DNA of 64,000 nucleotides from Duganella radicis (GCF_009720825.1 NZ_WNKY01000012.1:1-64000), one strand, 5' to 3'. Counted from the first letter of the stretch, positions 23,238-32,058 are shown. Program-made: numbers and translations. Notes: generated by a model from the letters alone, not told the origin.

Positions 23238-24026
23238 ATGAGCAACTTGAATGGCTGGGGTTTGACCGCGCGACTGATCACCAAGCATTTTGGCGCGCTG
23301 GGCAATCGCGTTTCCGAGGCGATCGCCAACTTCGATCCTGAAACCGCCACCGAGGCCGACCGCGACCGCCTGGCCGACAATCTGCGCAGCGCCGCCCAGA
23401 AGCTGGCCGCCGCCCGCGCCGCCTTCAACAAGGAGGCCGAGGACGTGGTCAAGCTGCGCCAGCTGATCGCCACCGACGAACAGGCCGCCGGCACGCTGGC
23501 CGAGCGTCTGGCCGCCGGCAAGATTTCGGAATCGACCATCACCCTGTTCTGCGACGAGCTGGAAGGCAACAAGGCGCGCCTGCCGCAAGAGCTGCAAGAG
23601 GAAGCCGACGCCAGGCAGTACATGGACGAGCTGCAAACCATTGTCGACGCCCTGTCCAAACAGCTGGCCGAGTTCGACGCGCAGGCGAAAAAGGCGATGC
23701 AGGCGCTGGCCTCGGCGCGCGCCCAGCAGGATTTGCAGCAGCTGCGCGCCGAGCGCCAGGCCCAGCTGGCCGGCCTGCAAGGCATGCGCGGCCAGTCCAG
23801 CGCGCTGAGCGCCCTGACCCGCCGCGCCGAAAGCATCCGCAACGATGCCGAGGGCTTGCGCATCGTCACCGACATCGGCCAGAAGCCGCTGGATCAGGCC
23901 GCCGAGCTGGAGGCGATCCGCAAATCGGTCAGCCAGCCGGCGCTGGGCAATGAGTCGGCGCTGGCGCGCTTGCAGCGCTTGTCCGGCCAGCCTGCGCAGG
24001 AGCCGCTGGCGCTTGCAAAGTCCTGA
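23238..24026 (+). CDS. yjfJ: PspA/IM30-like coiled-coil protein (YjfJ-like)
   Basis: 262 residues, almost entirely helical. Charged heptads from about residue 40 to 190 (DRLADNLRSAAQKLAAARAA, LQQLRAERQAQLAG) predict a long coiled coil typical of PspA/ESCRT-III-like membrane-remodelling proteins. The amphipathic N-terminus (WGLTARLITKHFGALGNRVSEAI) could insert in a membrane. Its pairing with DUF2491 matches the YjfJ/YjfK pair. Good ribosome site (GAGGAAG). Likely role: inner-membrane stress maintenance (inference). Confidence 0.82.
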   Translation: MSNLNGWGLTARLITKHFGALGNRVSEAIANFDPETATEADRDRLADNLRSAAQKLAAARAAFNKEAEDVVKLRQLIATDEQAAGTLAERLAAGKISESTITLFCDELEGNKARLPQELQEEADARQYMDELQTIVDALSKQLAEFDAQAKKAMQALASARAQQDLQQLRAERQAQLAGLQGMRGQSSALSALTRRAESIRNDAEGLRIVTDIGQKPLDQAAELEAIRKSVSQPALGNESALARLQRLSGQPAQEPLALAKS

Positions 24027-24095
24027 TCGGGCTACAATATAGGGTGATTGCCGTCATTGTGGCGGCGGTCACCTATTATTAGATTGGAAAGTATT

Positions 24096-24371
24096 ATGCG
24101 CGCCATCCCACCATCAGAGTCCCTCATCGAATATCCGAGCGACTTCCCGATCAAGGTTATGGGGCCGACTCACGAGGATTTCGCCCCGACCATCATTCTG
24201 GTCGTGCAAAAGCATGACGCCGAGTTCCACGAAGGCCGGCTCGAAGTTCGCCCTTCGGCCAAAGGCAATTACACCGGCCTGACCTGCACCGTGCGCGCCA
24301 CCAGCCGCGAGCAGCTGGATGCGCTGTACACTGAGCTGTCGGCGCACCCGATGGTCAAGATCGTGATGTAA
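24096..24371 (+). CDS. ybeD: DUF493/YbeD-family protein
   Basis: 91 residues beginning MRAIPPSESLIEYPSDFPIKVMG, with the ferredoxin-like fold signature KGNYTGLTCTVRATSREQLDALYTELSAHPMVKIVM. This ACT-like small protein is usually found next to lipB; here lipB follows after a LysR/GST pair, so the link is broken by an insertion of two genes. Start set by GGAAAG before the ATG at 24096; an earlier start would lack a ribosome site. Its molecular role is not established. Confidence 0.92.
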   Translation: MRAIPPSESLIEYPSDFPIKVMGPTHEDFAPTIILVVQKHDAEFHEGRLEVRPSAKGNYTGLTCTVRATSREQLDALYTELSAHPMVKIVM

Positions 24372-24473
24372 GAGGTCGCTTAAAAAAGAGCGCAGCTTCG
24401 TTGCGGCTCCTGGCCGTGCAGGCGCACTGTCTTCGTCGCCGCGCCTCGCTGCGCTCATTTTGAAGCAACCTCT
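24371..24473. repeat. 103-bp imperfect inverted-repeat element after ybeD
   Basis: Arms 24371-24396 and 24448-24473 match at 23 of 26 positions as inverted copies (AGAGGTYGCTT...GAGCGCAGC). The 51-base centre is GC-rich. It fills the gap between the convergent ybeD and LysR-type genes. It has the size of a MITE or a bidirectional terminator. Confidence 0.75.
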
Positions 24474-24474
24474 C

Positions 24475-25368
24475 TCAGGCTTGCTGGCGCTGGAAGGTGG
24501 CAATCTCCTCCAGCAGCCAGTCGCGGAACGCCTGCACCTGCGGCTTGCTGGCCGCGTTGGGCGGCGTGACGAAGTAGTATTCATCCGGGCTGGGCGAGGC
24601 GATGTCGAACAGCCGCAGCAGCTGCCCGGAGGCGATCTCCTGCATCGCCACCACGTGCCGCACCAGCGCCACGCCGTTGCCGTCGGCAGCGGAACGGATC
24701 AGCATCGATAAATCCTCAAACAGCAGCCCGCCCGCTGGTTCCGGCAGGTCCAGCCCGGCCGCGTTGAACCACGGCGTCCAGTGTTCGACCGAGCGCAATA
24801 GCGTGTGCCGTGCCAGGTCGGCAGGCGCCACAGGCAGTTGCCCACCGCGATAGTGGGGACTTACCACCGGGTAGTACACGTCCCCCATCAGCCGCAATAC
24901 CACCATGCCCGGATAGTGGCCGCGCCCGAAGCGGATGCCCACGTCCACCCCCTCGCGCGCCAGGTCTTGCAGGGCGCCGCTCGATTGCAGCACCACCTCG
25001 ATATCCGGATACAGTTCGATGAAACGCCCAAGCCGCGGCGCCAGCCAGCGCGCTGCGAACGAGGGAATCGACGTGATCGTCAGCCGCTGGCTGATGCTGG
25101 CCGCGCGCATGGCGTCGGTGGCGGCGGCAATGTCGGCAAAGGCCTTGCCAAGAAACTGGGCGAACTTCAGCCCGTCGTTAGTTATTTTCACCTGCCGGCC
25201 GTGGCGCACGAACAGCGGCCTTCCCAACTCCTCTTCCAGACCGCGCACCTGATGGCTGATGGCGCCGTGCGTCAGGTGCAACTCCTCCGCCGCGCGCGAG
25301 AAATTCTCGTGGCGGGCCGCCGCCTCGAAGGCGCGTAATGCGGAAAAATTGGGCAGGCGGCGTGTCAT
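24475..25368 (-). CDS. LysR-type regulator, GcvA-like
   Basis: 297 residues. N-terminal winged helix (LPNFSALRAFEAAARHENFSRAAEELHLTHGAISHQVRGLEEELGRPLF pattern) and a periplasmic-binding-like effector domain with DVGIRFGRGHYPGM, typical of the GcvA subgroup. It is divergent from a YfcF-type GST with 111 bases between, holding two near-identical 18-bp direct repeats. The likely target is therefore the GST gene and itself (inference). Effector unknown. Confidence 0.9.
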   Translation of the reverse strand: MTRRLPNFSALRAFEAAARHENFSRAAEELHLTHGAISHQVRGLEEELGRPLFVRHGRQVKITNDGLKFAQFLGKAFADIAAATDAMRAASISQRLTITSIPSFAARWLAPRLGRFIELYPDIEVVLQSSGALQDLAREGVDVGIRFGRGHYPGMVVLRLMGDVYYPVVSPHYRGGQLPVAPADLARHTLLRSVEHWTPWFNAAGLDLPEPAGGLLFEDLSMLIRSAADGNGVALVRHVVAMQEIASGQLLRLFDIASPSPDEYYFVTPPNAASKPQVQAFRDWLLEEIATFQRQQA

Positions 25369-25378
25369 CCTGTGGATA

Positions 25379-25462
25379 ACTATGTGAGTAAAACTAACAA
25401 GAATTGCGAAAATATACCGTTATACAGGTACTTAAACAAGGTTTACTATGTGAATAAATCTA
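25379..25462. promoter_or_regulatory. Pair of 18-bp direct repeats in the LysR/GST divergent region
   Basis: ACTATGTGAGTAAAACTA at 25379-25396 and ACTATGTGAATAAATCTA at 25445-25462 match at 16 of 18 positions, 66 bp apart. One lies near each divergent start. Candidate binding sites for the adjacent LysR-type regulator. Confidence 0.5.
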
Positions 25463-25479
25463 CCTAAGCCGGAGCTGCC

Positions 25480-26106
25480 ATGTCTTTTGAACTATACGTC
25501 GATAACCTTTACACCAGTCCTTACGCCCTGTCCGCCTTCGTGGCGCTGACCGAGAAGGGCTTGCCGTTCACCGTCAAGACCGTCGATCTGGAAAGCGGTG
25601 CGCAGCGCCAAGCCGCTTACGCCGAGCGCGCGCTGACCGCCCGCGTGCCGGCGCTGGTCGAGGGCGACTTCGTGCTGACCGAGTCCAGCGCCATCACCGA
25701 ATATCTGGACGAGACGTTCCCGGCGCCGGAATACGTGGCGCTGTATCCCAAGGACCGCCGTCAGCGGGCGCGGGCACGTCAACTCCAGGCCTGGGTGCGC
25801 AGCGACCTGGTGCCGGTGCGCGTGGAGCGCGACACCGAGACGGTGTTTTTCGGCAAACCCTGCTCGCCGCTGACCGAGACCGCGCAGCAGGCCGCCGCCA
25901 AGCTGGTGCATGTGGCCGAGCGCTTCGTGCAAGGGCCGCAGCACCTGTTCGGCGCGTGGTCGATCGCCGATACCGACCTCGCCATCATGCTGAGCCGCCT
26001 CGTGCGCAATGGCGATCCGGTACCGTCAAAGTTGCAGGAATACGTGGATTTCCAGTGGCAGCGGCCGTCCGTGCAGGCCTGGCTGGCGAGGCACCAGCCG
26101 GGCTGA
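25480..26106 (+). CDS. yfcF: YfcF-type glutathione S-transferase
   Basis: 208 residues. N-terminal thioredoxin-like domain with SPYALSAFVALTEKGLPF, the cis-Pro in ARVPALVEGDF and the glutathione-binding ESSAITEYLDE. The C-terminal helical domain carries ARARQLQAWVRSDLVPVR and WSIADTDLAIMLSRLV, both close to E. coli YfcF. Such enzymes act on peroxides or electrophiles with glutathione in the cytosol. It faces a LysR regulator that probably controls it. Confidence 0.9.
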   Translation: MSFELYVDNLYTSPYALSAFVALTEKGLPFTVKTVDLESGAQRQAAYAERALTARVPALVEGDFVLTESSAITEYLDETFPAPEYVALYPKDRRQRARARQLQAWVRSDLVPVRVERDTETVFFGKPCSPLTETAQQAAAKLVHVAERFVQGPQHLFGAWSIADTDLAIMLSRLVRNGDPVPSKLQEYVDFQWQRPSVQAWLARHQPG

Positions 26107-26133
26107 ACGCGGCAGCCGGGGTATAATGCCGGG

Positions 26134-26793
26134 ATGACGTCCCCAACCTCTCCTGAGATCAAGCATCTCGGCAAAGCCGATTACGACAGCACGTTTGCCG
26201 CCATGCGGGCCTTCACCGACGCCCGCACGCCGGACACGCGCGACGAACTGTGGATCGTCGAGCATCCGCCGGTCTACACGCTTGGGCTGGGCGCCGATCG
26301 CGGTCACCTGCTGGCCGGCGCCGCCGAGATCCCGGTGGTGCAGACCGATCGCGGCGGCGAAGTCACCTACCACGGCCCCGGCCAGGTGGTGATTTACCTG
26401 CTGATGGACCTGCGCCGCAACAAGCCGGGTGGCAAGCTGTACGCGCGCCAGTTCGTGCATAAAATCGAGCAGGCGATCATCCATGTTTTACAAGCGTATA
26501 ATCTCGTCGGTGAGCGCGTTGAAGGCGCGCCGGGCATCTACATGGCCGGCGGCGACCACAAAGGCGCCAAGATTGCCGCACTGGGCTTGAAGGTACGCGG
26601 CAATGGCTGCACCTACCACGGGCTGTCGCTGAATGTGGCGATGGACCTGGCCCCGTTTTCCTGGATTAATCCCTGCGGCTATGCCGGGCTGGAAACAGTC
26701 GATATGCGCACCGTTGGCGCGCAGGCAATCCTGTCTGATGTGCAACAGCAGCTGGCCGAGGAATTAGTCCGCGTCCTGGCGACAAACGAATAA
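26134..26793 (+). CDS. lipB: Octanoyl-[ACP]:protein N-octanoyltransferase
   Basis: 219 residues. Transfers octanoyl groups from acyl carrier protein to lipoyl domains, the first step of lipoate synthesis. The motif [18 protein letters not shown], the catalytic Lys in [25 protein letters not shown] and the catalytic Cys in INPCGYAGL are all present. No ribosome site precedes the ATG; a consensus TATAAT (26122-26127) ends six bases upstream, suggesting a leaderless transcript. lipA follows seven bases after. Confidence 0.97.
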   Translation: MTSPTSPEIKHLGKADYDSTFAAMRAFTDARTPDTRDELWIVEHPPVYTLGLGADRGHLLAGAAEIPVVQTDRGGEVTYHGPGQVVIYLLMDLRRNKPGGKLYARQFVHKIEQAIIHVLQAYNLVGERVEGAPGIYMAGGDHKGAKIAALGLKVRGNGCTYHGLSLNVAMDLAPFSWINPCGYAGLETVDMRTVGAQAILSDVQQQLAEELVRVLATNE

Positions 26794-26800
26794 ACTGATT

Positions 26801-27775
26801 ATGACCACCGAAACTACTCCAGCGTACAACCCGAGCGAAAAGCAAAAAGGCGCCAGCAAGACCTCGCGCATTCCGATCAAGATCGTGCCGGTCGAGCAGG
26901 TCGAGCGCTTGAAGAAGCCGGACTGGATTCGCGTCAAGGCTGGTTCGCCGAACACCCGTTTCTACGAAATCAAGGAAACCCTGCGCGAGAACAAGCTGGT
27001 GACGGTGTGCGAAGAAGCCAGCTGCCCGAACATCGGCGAATGCTTCGGCAAGGGCACGGCCACCTTCATGATCATGGGCGACAAGTGCACCCGCCGCTGC
27101 CCGTTCTGCGACGTCGGCCACGGCCGCCCGGACCCGCTGGACAAGGATGAGCCGACCAACCTGTCGCACACCATCGCCAAGCTGCGCCTGAGCTACGTGG
27201 TGATCACCTCGGTGGACCGCGACGACCTGCGCGACGGCGGCGCCCAGCACTTTGTCGAGTGCATCTCCAACACCCGCGCGCTGTCGCCGAAGACCCAGAT
27301 CGAAGTGCTGGTGCCGGACTTCCGCGGCCGTCTGGAAAAAGCGCTGGCCATCTTCGCCGACGGCCTGCCGGACGTGATGAACCACAACCTGGAAACCGTG
27401 CCGCGCCTGTACAAGGAAGCGCGTCCGGGTTCGGACTACATGCACTCGCTGAAGCTGCTGAAAGACTTCAAGGCCCTGTACCCGAACGTGAAGACCAAGT
27501 CGGGCATCATGGTCGGCCTGGGCGAGACCGACGAAGAAATCCTGCAAGTGATGCGCGACATGCGCGAGCACGACATCGACATGCTGACCATCGGCCAATA
27601 CCTGGCGCCGTCGAACAGCCACCTGCCGGTGCGCCGCTACGTGCACCCGGACGTGTTCAAGATGTTCGAGGAAGAAGCCTACAAAATGGGCTTCAAGCAC
27701 GCCGCCGTCGGCGCCATGGTGCGCTCCTCCTACCACGCGGACGAGCAGGCACATAACGTCCTGGCCGCAGGCTGA
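26801..27775 (+). CDS. lipA: Lipoyl synthase
   Basis: 324-residue radical-SAM enzyme that inserts two sulfurs into protein-bound octanoate. Two cluster motifs are visible: the auxiliary site [12 protein letters not shown] and the radical-SAM site [10 protein letters not shown]. The C-terminus carries the RSSYHAD motif with the Ser ligand. It follows lipB closely and ends at a hairpin. Confidence 0.98.
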   Translation: MTTETTPAYNPSEKQKGASKTSRIPIKIVPVEQVERLKKPDWIRVKAGSPNTRFYEIKETLRENKLVTVCEEASCPNIGECFGKGTATFMIMGDKCTRRCPFCDVGHGRPDPLDKDEPTNLSHTIAKLRLSYVVITSVDRDDLRDGGAQHFVECISNTRALSPKTQIEVLVPDFRGRLEKALAIFADGLPDVMNHNLETVPRLYKEARPGSDYMHSLKLLKDFKALYPNVKTKSGIMVGLGETDEEILQVMRDMREHDIDMLTIGQYLAPSNSHLPVRRYVHPDVFKMFEEEAYKMGFKHAAVGAMVRSSYHADEQAHNVLAAG

Positions 27776-27781
27776 TAAAAA

Positions 27782-27799
27782 AAGCTCCTTCGGGAGCTT
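27782..27799. terminator. Hairpin after lipA
   Basis: AAGCTCC-TTCG-GGAGCTT, a 7-bp stem with a stable UUCG tetraloop, four bases after the lipA stop (the six-A run before it gives a U-run only for the opposite strand). On the + strand no U-run follows, so it may end lipBA transcription weakly or protect the 3-prime end. Confidence 0.6.
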
Positions 27800-27911
27800 C
27801 AGCGCAAGAATCTCGATAGCTGCCTTTTAGTATGAGCTTCTTTTGATTTGCATCAGGTATAGCGTCTTGCGTTAGGGGCGGGGCAGGATAGACTGAATTT
27901 CAGGAGGTCTT

Positions 27912-28148
27912 ATGCCAACCATCGACATCAATGCAGCGCAACATCAACTGCCTGAACTGTTAGAAGCGGTCCGTCGCGGGGACAGCGTCGTCATTTCACG
28001 AGATGGTGAGCCCGTCGCCGAATTGGTTGCTATCCAATCTATGACCGGCATCCGTCAGTTCGGCACCATGAAAGGCAAGATTTGGATTGCCGATGACGCC
28101 GATGCTCCCTTGCCCGATGATATACAAGCCGCGTTCGAGGGAAAATAG
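27912..28148 (+). CDS. Phd/YefM-family antitoxin
   Basis: 78 residues, MPTIDINAAQHQLPELLEAVRRGDSVVISRDGEPVAELV, the DNA-binding N-terminal fold of Phd/YefM antitoxins; the acidic tail should neutralise the partner toxin. A perfect AGGAGG lies upstream. The stop overlaps the GTG start of a PIN-domain toxin gene by one base. Base composition is less GC-rich than the neighbours, a sign of acquisition. An FNR-like sequence with one mismatch (27843-27856) lies about 60 bases upstream. Confidence 0.88.
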   Translation: MPTIDINAAQHQLPELLEAVRRGDSVVISRDGEPVAELVAIQSMTGIRQFGTMKGKIWIADDADAPLPDDIQAAFEGK

Positions 28149-28520
28149 TGTCGCTATTGTTGGACACTCACATCTTGCTTTGGTGCTTGCAAGACAACCC
28201 CAAGTTATCCAAGCCTGTACGTAGCAGGATTCTGACCACGCCTATGGTCTATGTCAGCAGCGATCTGGGAGATTGCGCTGAAGATCAGTGTGGGCAAGTA
28301 CAACCTCGATTTGAATGAGCTGCGACTTCAAATTGCCCAAATCAAATTAAAGCAGTTGCCGATTTCTCATGAACACGCTACCAGAGTGAGGCTGCTTCCT
28401 TACATCCACCGCGATCCTTTTGACCGCATGCTGGTGGCGCAAGCCATGTGCGAGTCGGTGACTTTGCTGACGGCCGACCGGGTTTTGGCGGATTACTCGG
28501 AATTGGTGGAACTGGTGTGA
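28148..28520 (+). pseudogene. PIN-domain (VapC-type) toxin, frameshifted
   Basis: From a GTG overlapping the antitoxin stop, the first part reads SLLLDTHILLWCLQDNPKLS, the N-terminal PIN strand with its catalytic Asp, and continues to VYVSS. The rest of the domain (AAIWEIALKISVGK ... HRDPFDRMLVAQAM ... LLTADRVLADY) is in another frame. The shift lies at about 28251-28262, where family alignment expects two or so more bases. Read straight through, the first frame stops soon after. A restart at the ATG at 28251 would lack the first catalytic Asp. The toxin should be inactive unless this is a sequencing error. Confidence 0.82.
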
Positions 28521-28573
28521 GTGGTTTGGTAGTATTATTTCTATAATTTACCTCCACATTATAGGAACGCCAC

Positions 28574-29230
28574 ATGTCGCTGCGCATTAATGACACCGCT
28601 CCGGATTTCACCGCCAATACCACCCACGGCCAGATCGCGTTCCATCAATGGATCGGCGACCAATGGGCCATCCTGTTCTCGCATCCGAAAGACTTCACGC
28701 CAGTCTGCACCACCGAACTGGGCTACATGGCCAAGATCGAGCCGGAGTTCACCAAGCGTAACGCCAAGCTGATCGGCCTGTCGATCGATCCGGTCGAGAA
28801 CCACGAGAAATGGGCCGCCGATATCGAGGAAACCCAGGGCGCCGCCGTCAAATATCCCATGATCGGCGATACCGATCTGGCCGTCGCCAAGCTGTACAAC
28901 ATGCTGCCCGCCGAAGAAGCCGGCACCTCGGAAGGCCGCACCGCCGCCACCAACGCCACCGTGCGCTCGGTGTTCATCGTCGGCCCGGACAAGAAGATCA
29001 AGCTGATGCTCACCTATCCGATGACCACCGGCCGCAACTTCGACGAAATCCTGCGCGTGCTCGATTCGATGCAGCTGACCGCCAAGCACAAGGTCGCCAC
29101 CCCGGTGAACTGGAAGAACGGCGACGACGTCATCATCACCGCCGCCGTCAGCAACGAGGAAGCGGAAACCAGGTTCCCCGGCTTCCGCACCATCAAGCCT
29201 TACCTGCGCGTGACCAAGCAGCCGGTTTAA
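28574..29230 (+). CDS. 1-Cys peroxiredoxin (Prx6 family)
   Basis: 218 residues. Reduces hydrogen and alkyl peroxides in the cytosol. The peroxidatic Cys lies in HPKDFTPVCTTELG (about residue 45), with the catalytic Thr two residues before in the same motif and the Arg in ATVRSVFIVGPDKKIKL. The long C-terminal domain (to TRFPGFRTIKPYLRVTKQ) is typical of Prx6 and lacks a resolving Cys. It starts a three-gene unit with ung (two-base gap) and a hotdog thioesterase. Confidence 0.94.
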   Translation: MSLRINDTAPDFTANTTHGQIAFHQWIGDQWAILFSHPKDFTPVCTTELGYMAKIEPEFTKRNAKLIGLSIDPVENHEKWAADIEETQGAAVKYPMIGDTDLAVAKLYNMLPAEEAGTSEGRTAATNATVRSVFIVGPDKKIKLMLTYPMTTGRNFDEILRVLDSMQLTAKHKVATPVNWKNGDDVIITAAVSNEEAETRFPGFRTIKPYLRVTKQPV

Positions 29231-29232
29231 GC

Positions 29233-29895
29233 ATGAGCGTACGCATCGAGGCGTCGTGGAAGCAGCAATTGCAGCACGAGTTTGAGCAGCCTTACTGGGC
29301 ATCCCTGACCTCCTTTGTGCGTGGCGAATACGCCGCCGGGCAGTGCTGCCCGGCCGGCAAGAATATCTTCCGCGCCTTCGACCTGACGCCCTTCCATGAC
29401 GTGAAGGTGGTCATTCTCGGCCAAGACCCGTATCACACGCCCGGCGCCGCCATGGGCTTTTGCTTCTCGGTCCCGGACGGCAACCGCCCACAGCCGAGCT
29501 TGCAGAACATCTTCCAGGAATTGCACAATGATCTCGGCCTCGACCGCCGCCAGACCGATCTCAGCGACTGGGCGCGGCAAGGCGTGTTCCTGCTGAACAG
29601 CGTGCTGACCGTGCGCGCACGCGAGGCCGGCTCGCACGCCAACAAGGGCTGGGAAACCTTCACCGACAGCGCCATCCGCGCCTTGTCGCGGCAGCGTGAG
29701 AACATCGTCTTCATTTTGTGGGGCAGCTACGCCATCGCCAAGCGCGCGCTGATCGACAGCCGCAAGCATCTGGTGATCACCTCGCCGCATCCGTCGCCGT
29801 TCTCCGCGCACAAGGGCTTCTTCGGCAGCAGACCGTTCTCGCGCGCGAACGATTATTTAACCGCCAACGGCCAAGCGCCAATCCAGTGGGCATGA
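29233..29895 (+). CDS. ung: Uracil-DNA glycosylase
   Basis: 220 residues, family 1 enzyme that removes uracil from DNA. Water-activating motif GQDPYHTPGAAMGFCFS and leucine-loop motif HPSPFSAHKGFFGSRPFS are intact. Start at 29233, two bases after the peroxiredoxin stop and without its own ribosome site, so translation is likely coupled. Confidence 0.97.
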   Translation: MSVRIEASWKQQLQHEFEQPYWASLTSFVRGEYAAGQCCPAGKNIFRAFDLTPFHDVKVVILGQDPYHTPGAAMGFCFSVPDGNRPQPSLQNIFQELHNDLGLDRRQTDLSDWARQGVFLLNSVLTVRAREAGSHANKGWETFTDSAIRALSRQRENIVFILWGSYAIAKRALIDSRKHLVITSPHPSPFSAHKGFFGSRPFSRANDYLTANGQAPIQWA

Positions 29896-30320
29896 GCATG
29901 GACGCCAATAAATTCACTCCCGAATATTTCAATACCTTCGGCAAGGGCACGCTGCCGGATCATCTCGGCATCGTCATCACCTCGGTGAAGGAAAACGAGA
30001 TTGTGGCCGAGTTCGCCGTCACGCAAAACCACCTGGCGCCGAACGGCTTCCTGCACGCCGGCAGCGTGGTCACGCTGGCCGACACCGCTTGCGGCTACGC
30101 CTGCTTCTCGCACCTGCCCGACGGCGCGCAGAACTTCACCACCATCGAACTGAAATCGAACCACCTCGGCACGGCGCGCCAGGGCACGGTGGTGGCGACT
30201 GCCAGCGCGGTACATCTCGGCCGCACCACCCAGGTGTGGGACGCCACCGTGACCGACAAAGCCACCGACAAAACCATCGCCTTGTTCCGCTGCACGCAAA
30301 TGATTTTGTACCCGAAATAG
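29892..30320 (+). CDS. PaaI-family hotdog-fold thioesterase
   Basis: 142 residues. The hotdog signature HLAPNGFLHAGSVVTLADTACGYACFSHLP is followed by FTTIELKSNHLGTARQGTVVATASAVHLGRTTQVW. Such enzymes hydrolyse acyl- or aryl-CoA thioesters; the substrate is not predictable. The start overlaps the ung stop (ATGA). Confidence 0.9.
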   Translation: MSMDANKFTPEYFNTFGKGTLPDHLGIVITSVKENEIVAEFAVTQNHLAPNGFLHAGSVVTLADTACGYACFSHLPDGAQNFTTIELKSNHLGTARQGTVVATASAVHLGRTTQVWDATVTDKATDKTIALFRCTQMILYPK

Positions 30321-30498
30321 CCCCCGCGCACGATCCACCGCGCCGCTAGGTTACGCAATTTTCTCTGTTGTTTTGAGTGTTTTAGCAATTGTCTGCTTGA
30401 AGTATTTCATCCCAAAATAGTGTTTCCAATATATAAAAAACTTGCGCCCTGGTTGAAGCTATAGCCTTGATGCGCTGGTTACATCAGCGGAGACAGGG

Positions 30499-31983
30499 AT
30501 GGGCAGCGCATACAAACGCATCGTGGTCGTTGGCGGTGGCACGGCCGGCTGGATGGCCGCAACGGCGCTGGCCACCGCGCTGCCTGCCCACACCGTGGAG
30601 CTGGTGGAATCCGAGGAAATCGGCGTCATCGGCGTGGGCGAAGCGACCTTTCCGGCGATCCGCAATTTGCACCGCTTGCTCGGCATCGACGAGGCGGAGT
30701 TCTTGCGCGCCACCCAGGGCACGTACAAGCTGGGCATCGAATTTCGCGACTGGCGCGTGCGCGGCGAGCACTATTTCCATACCTTCGGCGACCTTGGCGA
30801 TCTGAGCGGACCGGACTGCCTGTGGGGGCATTTCCGCCGCCTGGACGACGCCAGCCTGGGTACGCTGGGCGAGCAGTGCCTGCCGAGCGTGATGGCCAGC
30901 ATGGGCCGCTTCCAGGGCCTGGCCTCGGAGGAGAACAAACCCTTCAACTACGCCTACCACTTCGACGCCGTGCTGTATGCGGTGTTCCTGCGCAAGCTGG
31001 CGTTGCAACGCGGCGTGCGCCGCACCGAGGGCCGGGTGGTCGACGTGCGGCGCCGCGCCGACGGCGGCGTGGCCGGGCTCAAACTGGCCGACGGCCGCGA
31101 ACTGGCGGGCGATCTGTTCATCGACTGCTCCGGTTTCTCCGCGCTGCTGCTGGGCCGTACCCTGAACGAGCCCTTCATCGACTTCAGCCACTGGCTGCCG
31201 GTGGACCGGGCCTGGGCCGTGCCCAGCGAACCCGACGGGACGGACATGACGCCATACACGCGCGCCACCGCGCTGGAGGCGGGCTGGGCCTGGCGTATCT
31301 CGCTCAGTTCGCGCATCGGCAATGGCCACGTGTTCGCCAGCCGCTACCTCGACGAGGAGCGCGCGCGCGAACAATTGCTGCGCCAACTGGACGGCCGGCC
31401 GCTGGCCGAACCGCGCCTGCTGCGTTTTACCACCGGCCACCGCCAGCGTTGCTGGGTGCATAACGTGGTCGGGCTGGGGCTGGCATCGGGCTTCCTGGAG
31501 CCGCTGGAATCCACCAGTATTTTCCTGATCCAGAGCGGCCTCGGTCATCTGATTCCGGTGTTGCAGGAGAGTCCGGCACCGGGCGCGGCCGAGATCGAAC
31601 ACTACAACACCGGCATGACGCGCCAGTTCGAGCGCATCCGCGATTTCATCATCCTGCACTACTGCCTGACGGCGCGCCGCGACAGCGCCTTGTGGCGCGA
31701 TGTGGCCAGCATGGAATTGCCCGAGACCCTGGCCTTCAAGCTGCACGCCTGGCGCCAGGCCGGCGTGCTGCATCAGTACGCGTGGGAAGGCTTCGACGCC
31801 CACAGCTGGCTGGCGATCCATGCCGGCATGGGGCACTGGCCGGAACGTGCCGATCCGGGGCTGGAAGAACTCACCCGCGCGGAGGCGTCGCAGGCCCTGC
31901 GCCAGCGGCGCGCGCGCTTCGCCGCCGTGGCGGCGGCCATGCCCAGCCATGACGCCTATCTGCGCCGGGTGCTGGCCCGCTGA
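30499..31983 (+). CDS. Flavin-dependent tryptophan-halogenase-like enzyme
   Basis: 494 residues. FAD motif GGGTAGW at residues 13-19, the halogenase Lys region GTYKLGIEFRDW, and the flavin-halogenase-like C-terminal segment GLASGFLEPLESTSI. The halogenase signature WxWxIP reads WAWRIS, so the proline is replaced. These enzymes use reduced flavin and halide to chlorinate or brominate aromatic substrates in the cytosol; many relatives next to TonB receptors have no known substrate. Ribosome site GGAG. It begins a run with a lipoprotein, a TonB-dependent receptor, a globin and a DUF3034 protein. The 178 bases before it hold no other gene and no clear promoter. Confidence 0.88.
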   Translation: MGSAYKRIVVVGGGTAGWMAATALATALPAHTVELVESEEIGVIGVGEATFPAIRNLHRLLGIDEAEFLRATQGTYKLGIEFRDWRVRGEHYFHTFGDLGDLSGPDCLWGHFRRLDDASLGTLGEQCLPSVMASMGRFQGLASEENKPFNYAYHFDAVLYAVFLRKLALQRGVRRTEGRVVDVRRRADGGVAGLKLADGRELAGDLFIDCSGFSALLLGRTLNEPFIDFSHWLPVDRAWAVPSEPDGTDMTPYTRATALEAGWAWRISLSSRIGNGHVFASRYLDEERAREQLLRQLDGRPLAEPRLLRFTTGHRQRCWVHNVVGLGLASGFLEPLESTSIFLIQSGLGHLIPVLQESPAPGAAEIEHYNTGMTRQFERIRDFIILHYCLTARRDSALWRDVASMELPETLAFKLHAWRQAGVLHQYAWEGFDAHSWLAIHAGMGHWPERADPGLEELTRAEASQALRQRRARFAAVAAAMPSHDAYLRRVLAR

Positions 31984-32058
31984 CGACGCGTTTTCCCTGT
32001 CATCGCTGCCAGCCTTGACGGGACATTTCTGTAAGCACAATCGAGGAGACAAACCATC

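Noticed and set aside
27843..27856. FNR site controlling the antitoxin
   Set aside because: One half-site mismatch and no matching -10 at the right distance; kept only as a remark.
28251..28520. Separate 89-residue gene starting MSAAIWEIALK
   Set aside because: It is the C-terminal part of the PIN toxin after the frameshift, without its own ribosome site.
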